Positions 15,696 to 27,819 of a stretch of DNA of 64,000 nt are shown one piece after another (position 1 is the stretch's first letter; each line of letters opens with the position of its first letter). The notes under the pieces were generated by a model. That model saw only the letters and a program-made list of their open reading frames with translations, was not told the origin of the DNA and did no database searches. The translations under genes were made by a program, and so were the position numbers. This DNA comes from Byssothecium circinans (Eukaryota > Ascomycota > Dothideomycetes > Pleosporales > Massarinaceae). The DNA is taken from positions 699,915-763,914 of the forward strand of contig ML976978.1 in NCBI GenBank assembly GCA_010015675.1, given 5' to 3'.

Positions 15696-16967
15696 ATGCC
15701 TCCACGGTGTCAATTACTCTTTGGGAACCTTTATACACCCCGGACCGTCTTCCTCAACCCCAATTCGACGCAGCGCGGCTTCTCCTCGTCCTCCACCCTT
15801 TGCAAGAACCCCCTCGCGCGACGGAAAGGCGGCGACCTTGGGAAGCACCTCCCCAAATATGTCATCCCGCAAGATGCCGACATGCCAGAATACCCCTACG
15901 GCATGAACAGGCTCTTCAAGCAGGCAGACAAGGGCTTGTACGGCGGACAGATGATCCAGTTCGGCAACAATGTGTCTAAGAAGACCGAGACCAAGACGCG
16001 CTGCTACTGGAAGCCCAATGTGCTATATAAGAGCCTCTACTCGGTTGCGTTGAAGAAGCGAATACACCTACGCATCACTGCGAAGGTGCTGAAGACTATA
16101 GACAACGAGGGCGGCCTGGACGAATACCTGCTCAAGCCATCCGAGGCCCGTATCAAGGAGCTCGGGCCGCTGGGCTGGGCTCTGCGATGGACACTGCTAC
16201 AGAAGCCTCAAGTCGTGTGGAGGATGCGGGCTGATGCCCAACGTTTGGGCTTGACCAAGGAGCAGATTGACAAGCAATGGCCGATGCCGCATCCAGTAGT
16301 CCTCGCCGAGACTGAGAAAGCAGAGGCCGAAGCGCTCAAGGAGGCCGCGGCAAAGGCGCGCACACAGCCAACGCCCGCGACAATTGCCGCCAGGGCACGC
16401 GACAAGAAAAGGGTGGAGATTGCCACTGCGGCTGCGATTGAATATGAGGACGTTATGGCCGCGGCGAAACGATACCGTCAACAAGCATTGGTCGATACAA
16501 AAGAGGAGGGGATGATCTTAGCTCTTATCAAGGAGAAAGTGCAAACGAAAAGGTATCATCAGCTTTTCGAGGATGAGGACAAGAAGGAACAGGGCGCACG
16601 GGATGTCACGACACCCGTTAGGCAGGCTCTTCCCGTTGCAGGGGAAGCAGCTGGAGACAGGGAGACCTTCGTCGCACAAACAAAGGCAGAGTATGCCCAA
16701 TCTATCGCCGACGCCAAAAATGCTCAATCCGACCCGACAGTCTCTGAAGCAGACCGCTTGTATTATCAGCTGGCTCTCGAGAAGTTTCAACAAATGATAG
16801 AGGCTGAATCCATGGAGGACTATGTTGAAGTAGTCACGGAAGCAGAAATGGATCGCCTCCCGACCACAGAAGTCGAGGCGACGGCTGAGACGACGACCGA
16901 GCAAGACGCCTGGGGAGCATTGGTCGATTCTACGAAGCCTCGCTCGCAGACCGAGCTACGTCGATAA
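15696..16967 (+). CDS. mrpl24: Mitochondrial large-subunit ribosomal protein bL28m (Mrpl24 type)
   Basis: Single exon of 423 aa. The N-terminus is Arg/Ser/Phe-rich (STQRGFSSSSTLCKN) and looks like a mitochondrial presequence. Residues about 95-150 carry the L28 domain, with KTETKTRCYWKPNVLYKSLY and a following RIHLRITAKVLKTIDNEGG, as in fungal Mrpl24 proteins. The rest is a long Ala/Glu/Lys-rich helical extension, usual for fungal mitoribosomal proteins. The ATG at 15696 is the first in frame; the frame is open upstream only from a TTG. It lies between metabolic genes and is probably unrelated to them. Confidence 0.85.
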   Translation: MPPRCQLLFGNLYTPRTVFLNPNSTQRGFSSSSTLCKNPLARRKGGDLGKHLPKYVIPQDADMPEYPYGMNRLFKQADKGLYGGQMIQFGNNVSKKTETKTRCYWKPNVLYKSLYSVALKKRIHLRITAKVLKTIDNEGGLDEYLLKPSEARIKELGPLGWALRWTLLQKPQVVWRMRADAQRLGLTKEQIDKQWPMPHPVVLAETEKAEAEALKEAAAKARTQPTPATIAARARDKKRVEIATAAAIEYEDVMAAAKRYRQQALVDTKEEGMILALIKEKVQTKRYHQLFEDEDKKEQGARDVTTPVRQALPVAGEAAGDRETFVAQTKAEYAQSIADAKNAQSDPTVSEADRLYYQLALEKFQQMIEAESMEDYVEVVTEAEMDRLPTTEVEATAETTTEQDAWGALVDSTKPRSQTELRR

Positions 16968-17113
16968 ATGAAGTTTGGATACGCGAGCGCTTGTAACTAT
17001 ATTGTCTTTTAAATTTGTACCAACAGGCGCCCAAAGAGCGCTGCAAATACCTATTCCAAGCGGAATTTCCATTTTCATCGCTTCAGTTTCCTCGTTTTCC
17101 TTTCCGTCACCCA

Positions 17114-17874
17114 CTACCAAGGCAACTCCTCGCCATTCCTATGCCACCACCTCCCCGTATCCTCAATCCCCTTCCCCCTTAACACCTCCCACAGATCCTT
17201 CGCCGCTACCTCCGGTTCCACACCCTCGGTCCCGGTTTCCCCCATTAACATTGTCTTCACAATCCCCGGATGCAACAACACCACCACTACCCCCTCGTCC
17301 TTCAGATCCACAGCCAAACTCTTAAACACAGCGTTCACGCCCGCTTTACTCGCGCGATACGCATAAATCCCTCCACTCCCGTTATCAGCAATGGAACCCA
17401 TGCGTGAAGACATGACCGCAATTTTCGGGGCCGTTGACTTGGTGATTGCTGATCGGATATTGGGTAGCAGGGCTTGAGTAAGGAGCAGAGGCCCGAAAGT
17501 GTTCACCGCGAAAGTCTTCTGCAGCAAGTCCAGGCTTACGTTTGGAAGCTTGTCTTGCTGAACAGGGGGTAAGATACCGGCGACATTGAGCAGGAGATGG
17601 ATAGGGCGGTCGCCGAGTTTTTGCTTGAGAGAGGTGATGGAGTCGGGAGAGGTTACGTCGAGCTGGTGGTATTCGCAGTTGAGGGATTTGATAGGGGTGC
17701 TGATGGTTATGTCGGTGGCGATGACGTCGTAGCCCTGCGCGTTTGTTAGTTTGTATGTTTGAACTTTGAGTATAGGTGTAAGGCAGGAAGGCTGAGACTG
17801 ACTTCTTTGATGAGGAGTTGAGATAGGGCATGGCCGATGCCCGAATTGGCGCCTGTTACTAGTGCGGTTGGCAT
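17114..17874 (-). CDS. Short-chain dehydrogenase/reductase (classical SDR)
   Basis: NAD(P)-dependent oxidoreductase of 230 aa from two exons (17803-17874 and 17114-17734; 68-nt intron). The cofactor motif TGANSGIG is at residues 8-15, NVAG follows near residue 84, and the catalytic Ser and YxxxK appear as SSRMGSI and YAYRASK. The length is that of a minimal single-domain SDR, similar to C-factor-like enzymes. There is no signal or membrane segment, so it is probably cytosolic. It is transcribed divergently from the P450 across 648 bp, which suggests joint control. The substrate is unknown. A role together with the P450 and ALDH is inference from position only. Confidence 0.88.
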
Positions 17875-18522
17875 GGTGGTTTAGGGTGGCTTTTCTTTTC
17901 CTGGTACCTGAGGTGAGAGGTTGGGGACGGAAGGGAAGGGTTATATTTTGCTTTCGCTTTTGTTTAGTGATGCAGCTGTAAGGGATGGTAATTGGTGTTG
18001 ACGATGACGTTTTGTTGCATTTGATCCATGTTGGAACAACAGCTGGATAGAAATTTTTGGGAGTAGTTAATGATGGAGGTTTTTAGATGAGGGAACTAAG
18101 GAGTTGCAGAAGCGTTTGATCCGGGAGCAAGATTGCAGGTATGAAAGTATATTGAGTGCTCGGTGATATCACGTGAAGTTGTCCGGACATGGCTTAGCGC
18201 TCACCAAAAGTTCACAGCAACAGCAGACGTCGTCGAGCACCGCTCGTACACTCCACCTCATTTTTCATCATATTTCGCATTCAGCTTACAATGTCTAGGA
18301 TATGTATAGGACCTAAGCGACTCCCGCAGAATTCATCCTCGGCGCATGTTGTACACCAATCAATATGCTTGATTTTGCTTACTGAGCAAGCCATGGATAT
18401 ACTTCAGCTTTCATACTCACCGCCGTCCAGCTCACAGATTCACTCTTGACACATGGGGGAAATCGGCTATATATTGAACCCTACTCTCCGAGCGCTCGGT
18501 CCAGTATCGTATAACATCAAAG
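17875..18522. promoter_or_regulatory. Shared divergent promoter of SDR and P450 genes
   Basis: This 648-bp region separates the two start codons and holds no credible gene. It contains the palindrome TCACGTGA at 18169-18176, near its middle, and a TATATAT box at 18468-18474, about 49 bp upstream of the P450 ATG. Co-regulation of the pair is inferred from the layout. Confidence 0.45.
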
Positions 18523-20487
18523 ATGTCAGCCCTAAATCTGCCTACGCTCGTTGGAACGAGCGCAATCCTAGGAATCGCTTTTCACATTTCGATCGTCGGC
18601 CTTGAATTCGAACGTTATATGTTCCAATTTCTCTTCACTACGCTCTTTACGTATTTGAGTCTTGTTTTCGCTTTTCTCTCCGCGAACCAAACGCTCGGCC
18701 TGGCTCTAGTACAAGCATCTCTCGTCCTCGTTAGCTTCAACGTCAGTGTACTATTTAGCATTACAGTCTACAGACTATTCCTCCACCGATGCAGCGTCAT
18801 CCCTGGTCCTCTATTGGCAAAGCTTACACGCTTCTACGCGACGTATCTCAACGCGAAAGGCTACCGATACCACAAGGAGCTGGGAGAGCTACACAAACAA
18901 CACGGCGACTTTCTGCGCATAGGTACGTTAAACAACCTTCCCGAAGTTGCACGTAGTTGCTGAGATAAAAGGCCCTCGTGATATTTCCATACTGGATAAG
19001 AGAGCTATTCCTCTCATCTATGGACCGAACTCCGAATGCCGCAAATCGACGTGGTATAGTCAGAGCTCGAACGACAGCAGCAAAGTATCGATCAACATGA
19101 CTCGGGACCAGAAGTCGTATAGGCTGAGGAGAAGGGCTTGGGACCGCGGATTCTCTATGAAAGGTTCGCTTCTTCCTCTTGACTGAGATAAGAAGTCTAG
19201 GCTGATTCTGTGCGCAGCGCTCACGTCTTATCAGCCGCGTATTAAAGCCAAGACCGACATGCTTGTTGAGAAAATACGTGAGCTCAATGGAAAACAGATC
19301 GATATGACGAAGTGGTCAATGCTCTTCGGCTTCGATGTGATGGGTGAGGTCGGCTTTGGGAAGGACTTCGGAAGCCTTACCAGTGGCCAAGAACATCCAG
19401 CTATCAAAGCCATCCATGAACATATAGCCGTGCTTGGTGTCTTTCAGACTGTTCCATGGCTCATGAACTTGCTCGGGTCGATACCTGGTGCTGCAGCTAG
19501 CTTTGCGGAGTTCTTTGGCATGTGCGAGAAGGAGATGGTTGAGAAAGAAAAGGTAATTGCCAAGGCGTTTATCACTGACGTGTAAAGAGCTTGCTGACCG
19601 CTCCCACAGACATGGAATAGCCGAACAGATCCCCAAGATCTTGCGTCGTGGCTGATTAAAGCCGTGAGAGAAAAAGACGTTACAGCGTCTCCAACAAAAG
19701 AGTCTCTCGCTGATGACTCTCGCGTTATCATCATCGCTGGAAGGTGATTGAAACGCGCATGGTCTCTTCAATCAACCTCTTACAAATGGCAGTGATACCA
19801 CCGCCAACACTTTAGCGAACATCCTTTTCTACCTCGCGACGAACCCCTCAGTTCAAACAAAACTCCAGGCCCGCCTAGACGCCATCTTCCCATCCGGTTC
19901 TTCATCATGGAACTATGAAAAAGTTAAGACTGTCACTGACATCGACGACATCATCAACGAGACATTACGGCTCAAACCGCCAGTAATCCAAGGCGGACCC
20001 CGCGAGACCCCACCCCAGGGAATTCACGTTGGTGACATGCATATTCCTGGCAACGTCAACGTCTCGGTGCCTTATATTTTAATCCAACGCGAACCACGGT
20101 GGTGGGAAGAAGCCGAAAATTTTGTTCCTGAGCGCTGGGACGAAAGGAGCGCGGAGATGGGGACTGCGGAGGCACCCTTTTTGCCGTTTCAACTTGGTGA
20201 GTGGATTTAGATTATTTGGCTTGTAGGGATGGTAAAGATTTACATGGCTGAATTGCATTGAAGAAAGAAGGAACTACTACTGACAGGTAACAGGCTTGCA
20301 TTCGTGCATAGGGAAGAACCTTGCTTTCCTAAGCTTGAGAACGGCTATCTCACTGCTGGTAATGGAGTTCGATATTGAGCTTGCGGAGGGAGAGAGTGGT
20401 GAGGAGTTTGATAAAGGGTTTGATGATGTCTTCCTCATGACGTTGAAACCGCTGAGGCTAAAATTGACTGCTAGGTTAGGGGAGTGA
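18523..20487 (+). CDS. Cytochrome P450, microsomal, fungal secondary-metabolism type
   Basis: Heme-thiolate monooxygenase of 552 aa. Six exons join in frame: 18523-18922, 18972-19163, 19218-19552, 19610-19743, 19793-20196 and 20294-20487. The N-terminus has two or three hydrophobic segments, more than the usual single anchor, then a Pro-rich hinge IPGPLLAKLTRF. The I-helix reads AGSDTTANTL, the K-helix has ETLR, and FVPERWDER is the PERF region. The heme loop spans the last splice as FQLGLHSCIGKNLA with Cys493, with His in place of the common Arg. All core motifs are intact. The second donor is weak (GTTCGC). It resembles tryprostatin-hydroxylase-like fungal P450s; the substrate is unknown. 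Confidence 0.9.
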
Positions 20488-20590
20488 GTGATGGCCACGA
20501 AGACAGCAATACGGCTTCAATATTCCCTCTAATTCGATTGAGAGTTTCCAGTACGTCGTAATCCTCCATCACATTTCGTTACCTCGTCAT

Positions 20591-22150
20591 CTACGCAAAG
20601 ATCTTCTTCCACACCCACAAGCTCCTGCTGTTCGTATAATGCTTCAACCCTTCAATGCCCCACTCCATACCAATTCCACTCTGCTTGTGGCCTCCGAAGG
20701 GGACGTTGGGCGCAACATCAAAGTGCGAGTTGATCCAGACACTGCCGGCCGAGATCTGCCTGCCCATTATCTCGGCACGCACAAGGTCTTTCGACCAGAT
20801 AGAGGCACCGAGACCCGTCTCAAGCGCGTTGGCGCGGGCAATGACATCATCATCGTCAGACCATTTGAGGAGAGGGACGATGGGCCCGAAGGGCTCCTCA
20901 ACGACAATGCGCGAGTCTTCGGGCGGATTATCGATGATGGCTGGCTCGATAAGGTAGCCTTTCGCTCCTTGGACGACTTTGCCTTCCAGGGCACATTTCC
21001 AGCCTTGCTTTTCGATCTCGGAGTACATGTCCTTGACGAGCTCGAACCTGGTTCCCGATCAACATAACCATTGTGTAATAAGTGGCGGAACGAGAACTTA
21101 CTGCATCTTATTCTGCACCGGACCCACGGTGACGTTCTCCTCAAATCCACCACCAGTCTTGATATTGTTCTTCGTGAACTCGACCATAGCATCCCTGAAC
21201 TTGTCATAGATCTTCTCATGCACATAGATCCTCTTCGCCAACATGCAAATCTGGCCACTGTTCAAGAAAGCCATGATCGCGATCTTGGGCAGACACTTCT
21301 CGATATCGACATCTTCGCAGACAATCGCCGCATCGTTTCCTCCCAACTCAAGTACATACCGCTTCAGCGTCTTTGCACACGCAGCAGCAATACGCTTGCC
21401 GGTGGGGATGGAACCCGTGAACGAGATCATATCAATGCCAGGATGATCCGTCATCCACGGGCCCAACTCGTCCCCTCCACTAAGGACCTGAAAGACACCC
21501 GGCGGGAAGATCGACATAGCCAACTCACCCAGCTTGAGATCGCAATACGGGGTGAAAGGCGACGGCTTCATGATGAACGTATTCCCGGTAATCAGCGCAG
21601 GACCTACTTTCCCAAATCCCAGTAACACAGGCCAATTCCACGGCACGATACCACCACACACACCCAGCGGCGGAAACGTGGAATAAACCGTCTTCTCCTC
21701 ATCGTCCTGCAGGAGCTCGTCCTTGACTTCCATGGTAGCGAAGGTCCTCAACCACTGGATCGTCATGTCGAATTCCATCTTGGCGAGCCCGATGGGTTTG
21801 CCTTGCTCCATGGTCTGCAGCTTCTCGAGGTCTTCGCGGTTCTCTTCAATGGCGTCGGCGAAGGCGAGGAGCAGCGCTGCGCGCTCGCTGAAGGTCGTTC
21901 TGCTCCATGTTTGGAACGCGGTGCGGGCTGCGCTCACGGCGGTGTCGAGGTCTTCTTTGCGGGCTACGGGGACTTCGTAGAGGGGCTCGCCGGTTGAGGG
22001 GTCGATGGTGTGGCGGGTTGTTGGGGTTGGAACGAGCTTGCCGTTGATAATGTTTCCTGGGAACGTCTATTGTGTGGTGTTAGTCTTCTAATCCTCTATG
22101 AAGTTCTGCAATCAATGGTATCGAACCTTAGTATCTAGTTTAGCCCCCAT
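20591..22150 (-). CDS. NAD(P)-dependent aldehyde dehydrogenase
   Basis: Oxidises aldehydes to carboxylic acids. Three exons (22127-22150, 21102-22066, 20591-21047; introns 60 and 54 nt) encode 481 aa; the first encodes only eight residues. Landmarks: PWNWPVLLGFGKVGPAL, MKPSPFTP, cofactor loop FTGSIPTGK, general base Glu249 in LELGGND, nucleophile Cys282 in NSGQICM, and EEPFGPIVPLLKW near the C-terminus. There is no peroxisomal or mitochondrial signal, so it is probably cytosolic. The stop lies 103 bp from the P450 stop in tail-to-tail orientation, so the transcripts may overlap. It could process an aldehyde made by the neighbouring oxidases; this is inference. Confidence 0.92.
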
Positions 22151-23528
22151 TTTGAAGACTGTGGAATTTTACGATATCGTGCTGAGGTTTTGATTTCCTT
22201 CAGAACCACAACAGCAGAGGGAAACCAAGAAGAACCAAGGACCAGTGTGAAAACTTTCATCATGCGGGGTTCCCTTAAGCTTTCCTGCATGCGAGGGGCA
22301 ACTATCTCAGCACGGTAAACCCACTATGAACTAAGTGATCAAGCATGCATCATCCCGGCGCTGCACCACGCCGTCTTCACGCCGTCTTCACGCCGTCACC
22401 GAAAAAAGGCTCCGCGTCTACGCTAAAGATGACCGGCTTCCAGCATTTTCGGGCAAGAGCCGCCCGGCCCGTTTCAACGACTGTTGGTCTTAAGCGCGCT
22501 AAGACGCAAGAATTCATGCTGGCAATTGCTGGGCAAATTTTACGCTTCGGCCGTGCATCATGGAATAGGAAACAATCTGTTCCGTGCATTGAGAATGGGC
22601 CGAATAGGGGCCTTCACCCACGTTGATCGGAATCTCGGTCTTTGGAAGGATTTTCTAGGGGCGAGGAATAATTGCCGGCGTGAGGCTTGAGCGTTGTTTC
22701 GTGGAGCTAGGGAGTCGGGACCGGATTCTTGCTGGATTTGGGCTCTGGCACGTGAAGGGGCTGTTGTGAGTCGGTGGGTCGAGGAGCTGCTGATGGTGGA
22801 GCGAGTAAGGTGGATCTTGTTACATTGGTTTGACTTGTAAGGGTATCATTGTTACTAATTCGCAATGACTCGTGGGTGTATGCGTACGCATAACGCATAC
22901 GGATACTCCGTAGTGAAAGGATAGATGTGAGGAAATGGCCACAGACATAGGGATAGTTATGGCGAGAACCTATCTCCTTTCAACACATTCATGTTGTTCA
23001 ACATCTCAAGCCAACGTTGAAACGACCGAAAAAATCGTCCATCTCTAACCCCCAAGTACATGTACACCGTAAGTTTCATCGTGCCAAGGGTCCAATTCAA
23101 GGCCACGCGACGATCCCTTCAAGGAAGTCTCTTTTTTCGCCTATCAACCCCGAGCTTCCAAGATTCCGCACCCAATGAAATTATGCACGACCACCGTTTC
23201 CGCTCCCTTCCCTAGCTCCCGGGGCCGGCTAGCGGTACCTAACTACTGCTAACCCTCCCGGTATGGTGTGACCGAGAGTCTGACCGAAAAAAAGATGTGG
23301 GAACTGCGTGCAGGGAACATGTTTTGAAAAGAAACCACGAGCGTTCCCAGAAGGAGAATTAGAACATCTCCTTTCCAAGACGCGGGTCCTCCATGGCCCA
23401 TGGGCTCTCGCAGGGCAATCTGTATTATAAAGACACTGGGGCCACGGCCAACGATAATGTACCTAGGTACCATTGAAATTCTCCTTTCTGTGTTTCACGT
23501 CAATCCTAGGTAGCAGAACGAGAACGCC
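22151..23528. other. Divergent intergenic region
   Basis: Separates the ALDH (-) and rhodopsin-like (+) starts. A short imperfect direct repeat of ACGCCGTCTTC lies near 22370-22390, and a small inverted motif around GCGTACGCATAACGCATACG near 22880. No gene is supported. Confidence 0.4.
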
Positions 23529-24831
23529 ATGCCCACGAATTTCGTGGTCGAGTTGTGGACGTATCTTGCCATTGATATCGTTGTGGTTTTTGGGAGATTG
23601 GCGGCGAGATGGAAGACGAATGGTTGGAGGAGACTTGCTCCTGATGATTGGCTCATGTTTTTGTCTATTGTGAGTCTTTCTTCCAACACCCTTGTCCTTG
23701 CCATCCTCGTACTGTAGCAGTGTGGCTGACTTTGGTTTTTGCGAAGTTTATCTACGCCGGTGAAACGGCAGAGGCGCACTATGTCGTCTTCTACTGGTTC
23801 GGACTGGCCAACAACAACATGACGGACGATGAACGCAAGAACCTGGATCCAGCCTCTCGCGAACACTACCTCCGCGTCCACGGGGCGCAAACCCAAATCG
23901 TCGGCTGGTTGACTTACCTCGTGCTTCTCTGGGTGTTGAAGTTGTGCTGGCTCTTCTTCTACCGGCGATTGGGCGAAGGAGTGAATCGCATGGCTTTGAA
24001 GATTAATGTCGGATTCGTCTTCGTCATCGTCACTTTCATCGGGACCTTCCTTACTATCTTGCTCAAGTGCCAGCCTATAAGCAAGAACTGGCAAATCTAT
24101 CCGAATCCGGGGAATACTTGCCAGCCGGCCGTGTCGAAAGTACAGGCTTATGTCTTGATCTCGACAAATATAGCCACGGATCTGTATATCATGTCGATTC
24201 CTTTACCGGTAAGTCCTTCTCTCATCTCATTTTATATATTCTTCATACTAATGAGTGATAGATGGTATGGTCGGCTCGAATCCCCATGCTCACTAAGCTC
24301 GCACTGGTCGGCATGTTCTGCGGAGGTTTACTAACCGCCGTCTTCGGTATCCTACGCTGTATATTCGTCCTCCTCGACCGACCCGACGGCCCCGTCCTCA
24401 CAGGCGAATGGTCCTGCCGCGAATCCTTCGTCGCAGTCTTCATCTCGAACTTACCCGTCATGTACTCCATCGTACATACCTTCTTCAAACACGTGAAGAA
24501 AACAACCTTCTCGCAATCACGATCCCGCTCGCGAAACCTAGGGAAGTCGGACGGAAACGAGACGTCTACGAATGCGGAGAAGGGGTATAAACTGAGCACG
24601 ATAATCGCGAGTCGGAAGAAGGAGAAGTTTAAGCATCCGCTGAGTTTGCCTGGGGAGACGTTTTATGAGCGGTTTGGGAGCGAGGAGGAGATTGTGGGTA
24701 TGGATGGCGTGTTGCATAATGAGAAGGAGAAGAGCAGCAGTGGGAGCGACGGTTCGCATGGTCCGACGGGTCCGACGATGGGAGAGGTACTCGTTACGAG
24801 GGAGTGGGATGTCCAGCATCATGCAAAGTAA
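23529..24831 (+). CDS. Multi-TM rhodopsin-like (PTH11-related) membrane protein
   Basis: Fungal integral membrane protein with about seven predicted helices, of the group loosely called PTH11/rhodopsin-domain proteins; some members sense surface or nutrient cues, most are uncharacterised. Exons are about 23529-23673, 23721-24208 and 24262-24831, about 400 aa. Family-like segments are LAPDDWLMFLSI, WFGLANNNMTDDER, the loop CQPISKNWQIYPNPGNTCQP, and the cytoplasmic Ser/Lys-rich tail. Intron 2 is clean (GTAAGT, GATAG, phase 0). Intron 1 is uncertain: the good donor GTGAGT at 23670 gives the wrong phase for the acceptor at 23720, while the weak donor GTCTTT at 23674 keeps the frame. Confidence 0.75.
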
Positions 24832-25333
24832 TGCTATAAAAGTGTTTAGTTCAGATCATAGATGGGCGAGATCCTGCTGTTCATTCACCTTTGGAGTTTG
24901 GACCGGATTTCTGATCGGCATGGGCGTGAGTCTGTTGTAATTAGCGTGTAGTATACCCCTCGTGTTTTTAGAGAAATAGTTGACGGTCTCGGCATAGAGT
25001 ACAGATTCCGTTGCTATCATTAGCTCAATTTCATATGTACCGAAACGCTTCTTTCCAGAGTGACCAGACTACAATGTTATAAGCGCTCGGTACGAAGCTC
25101 TAAAGTGTTGCATAAAACGGTGCTGGGGAGAATGCAGAAGAATGTCAAATCAACGGTAGAATTACGAATACGATATGGATAATGATGATCAACGGGACGA
25201 ATGAAGCCAGACTGAGACAGTGCAAAGTATGTGTAAAATTGCACCCCACCGACTATTTCTCCCAGATACACCTACTTGACCACTATTCCCCAAGACCCTT
25301 TTCCCATTCGCTTTCCCAGTCCCAGCTTCAGAC
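24832..25333. other. Intergenic, convergent 3' ends
   Basis: Lies between the stops of the rhodopsin-like gene (+) and the GH30 gene (-). It should hold two 3' UTRs. Nothing else is seen. Confidence 0.45.
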
Positions 25334-27030
<1,697 letters not shown>

Positions 27031-27819
27031 GGTTGGCTTCTCTGGTACATTCTCGTTAAGCTGGATTTTCTGACTAACAGAACTTGGATAATTGTGGCTT
27101 TTGAGCAATGCTATATACGAACCCTACATGCCTCCTCATTGTGGGGCCACTGTGAGAGGATGTCATGTGGCAACTTTCTACGCAGTTTATGAGGTCTGCC
27201 CGCACATGGTTGGCAAATAGAGAAAGAGTATAAAGTGAATATAGCATTATGAAGAGCCGACCCCAGAAGCAGCACTCTACTTAGAGCGAAATTGAATGTT
27301 TCGAGAACGAGGCCAAGAAGTCAAGGATGACTACCCCACGATTTCCTTTATACCGGATGTGGATGGTAAATGAAGGTGGTGGCCATTTAGCCGTGGAGAC
27401 TCCCGTGAACGAAATAGGGTGCTCCCATCAAGGAAAAGGTGGAAAGAGCACGAAAATAAACCTATGAAACAAGAGGGATAGCGAGGAAGATGAAGAAAAT
27501 TTGGTCGCGTGAACGAAGAGTGACGGCTAAGGAGGGATATGCGATGGAGAAGGTGATGAAACTGAAGGCGCAATACTTAGCCTGACAATGGTCTACAGCA
27601 GGGAATGTCATTCTCGGGTTCCTGGCATGCGAAAGGAAAAATAATTAAGCCACGAAACTGTGCGTTAGTAAACAGAGCGATAGGAGACATACCATCACAA
27701 AAGCGTGTGGACTTGGTCTAGAATGCAATCTCTATTAACAATTTTGTACACTATACATGCTCAGAAGCAACTGACCTTTTCAAGACCCAATTAGTTCCTC
27801 GACCTAGGCCGCTCGATCT
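27031..27819. other. Intergenic; GH30 promoter region
   Basis: Lies between the GH30 start (-) and the Snu66 stop (-). GTATATAG on the minus strand at 27111-27118, about 80 bp upstream of the GH30 ATG, is a plausible TATA box. No gene is supported. Confidence 0.45.

Noticed and set aside
13413..22150. Complete secondary-metabolite gene cluster
   Set aside because: No backbone synthase, transporter or pathway regulator is visible, and a ribosomal protein gene lies inside. Only a small redox group is supported.
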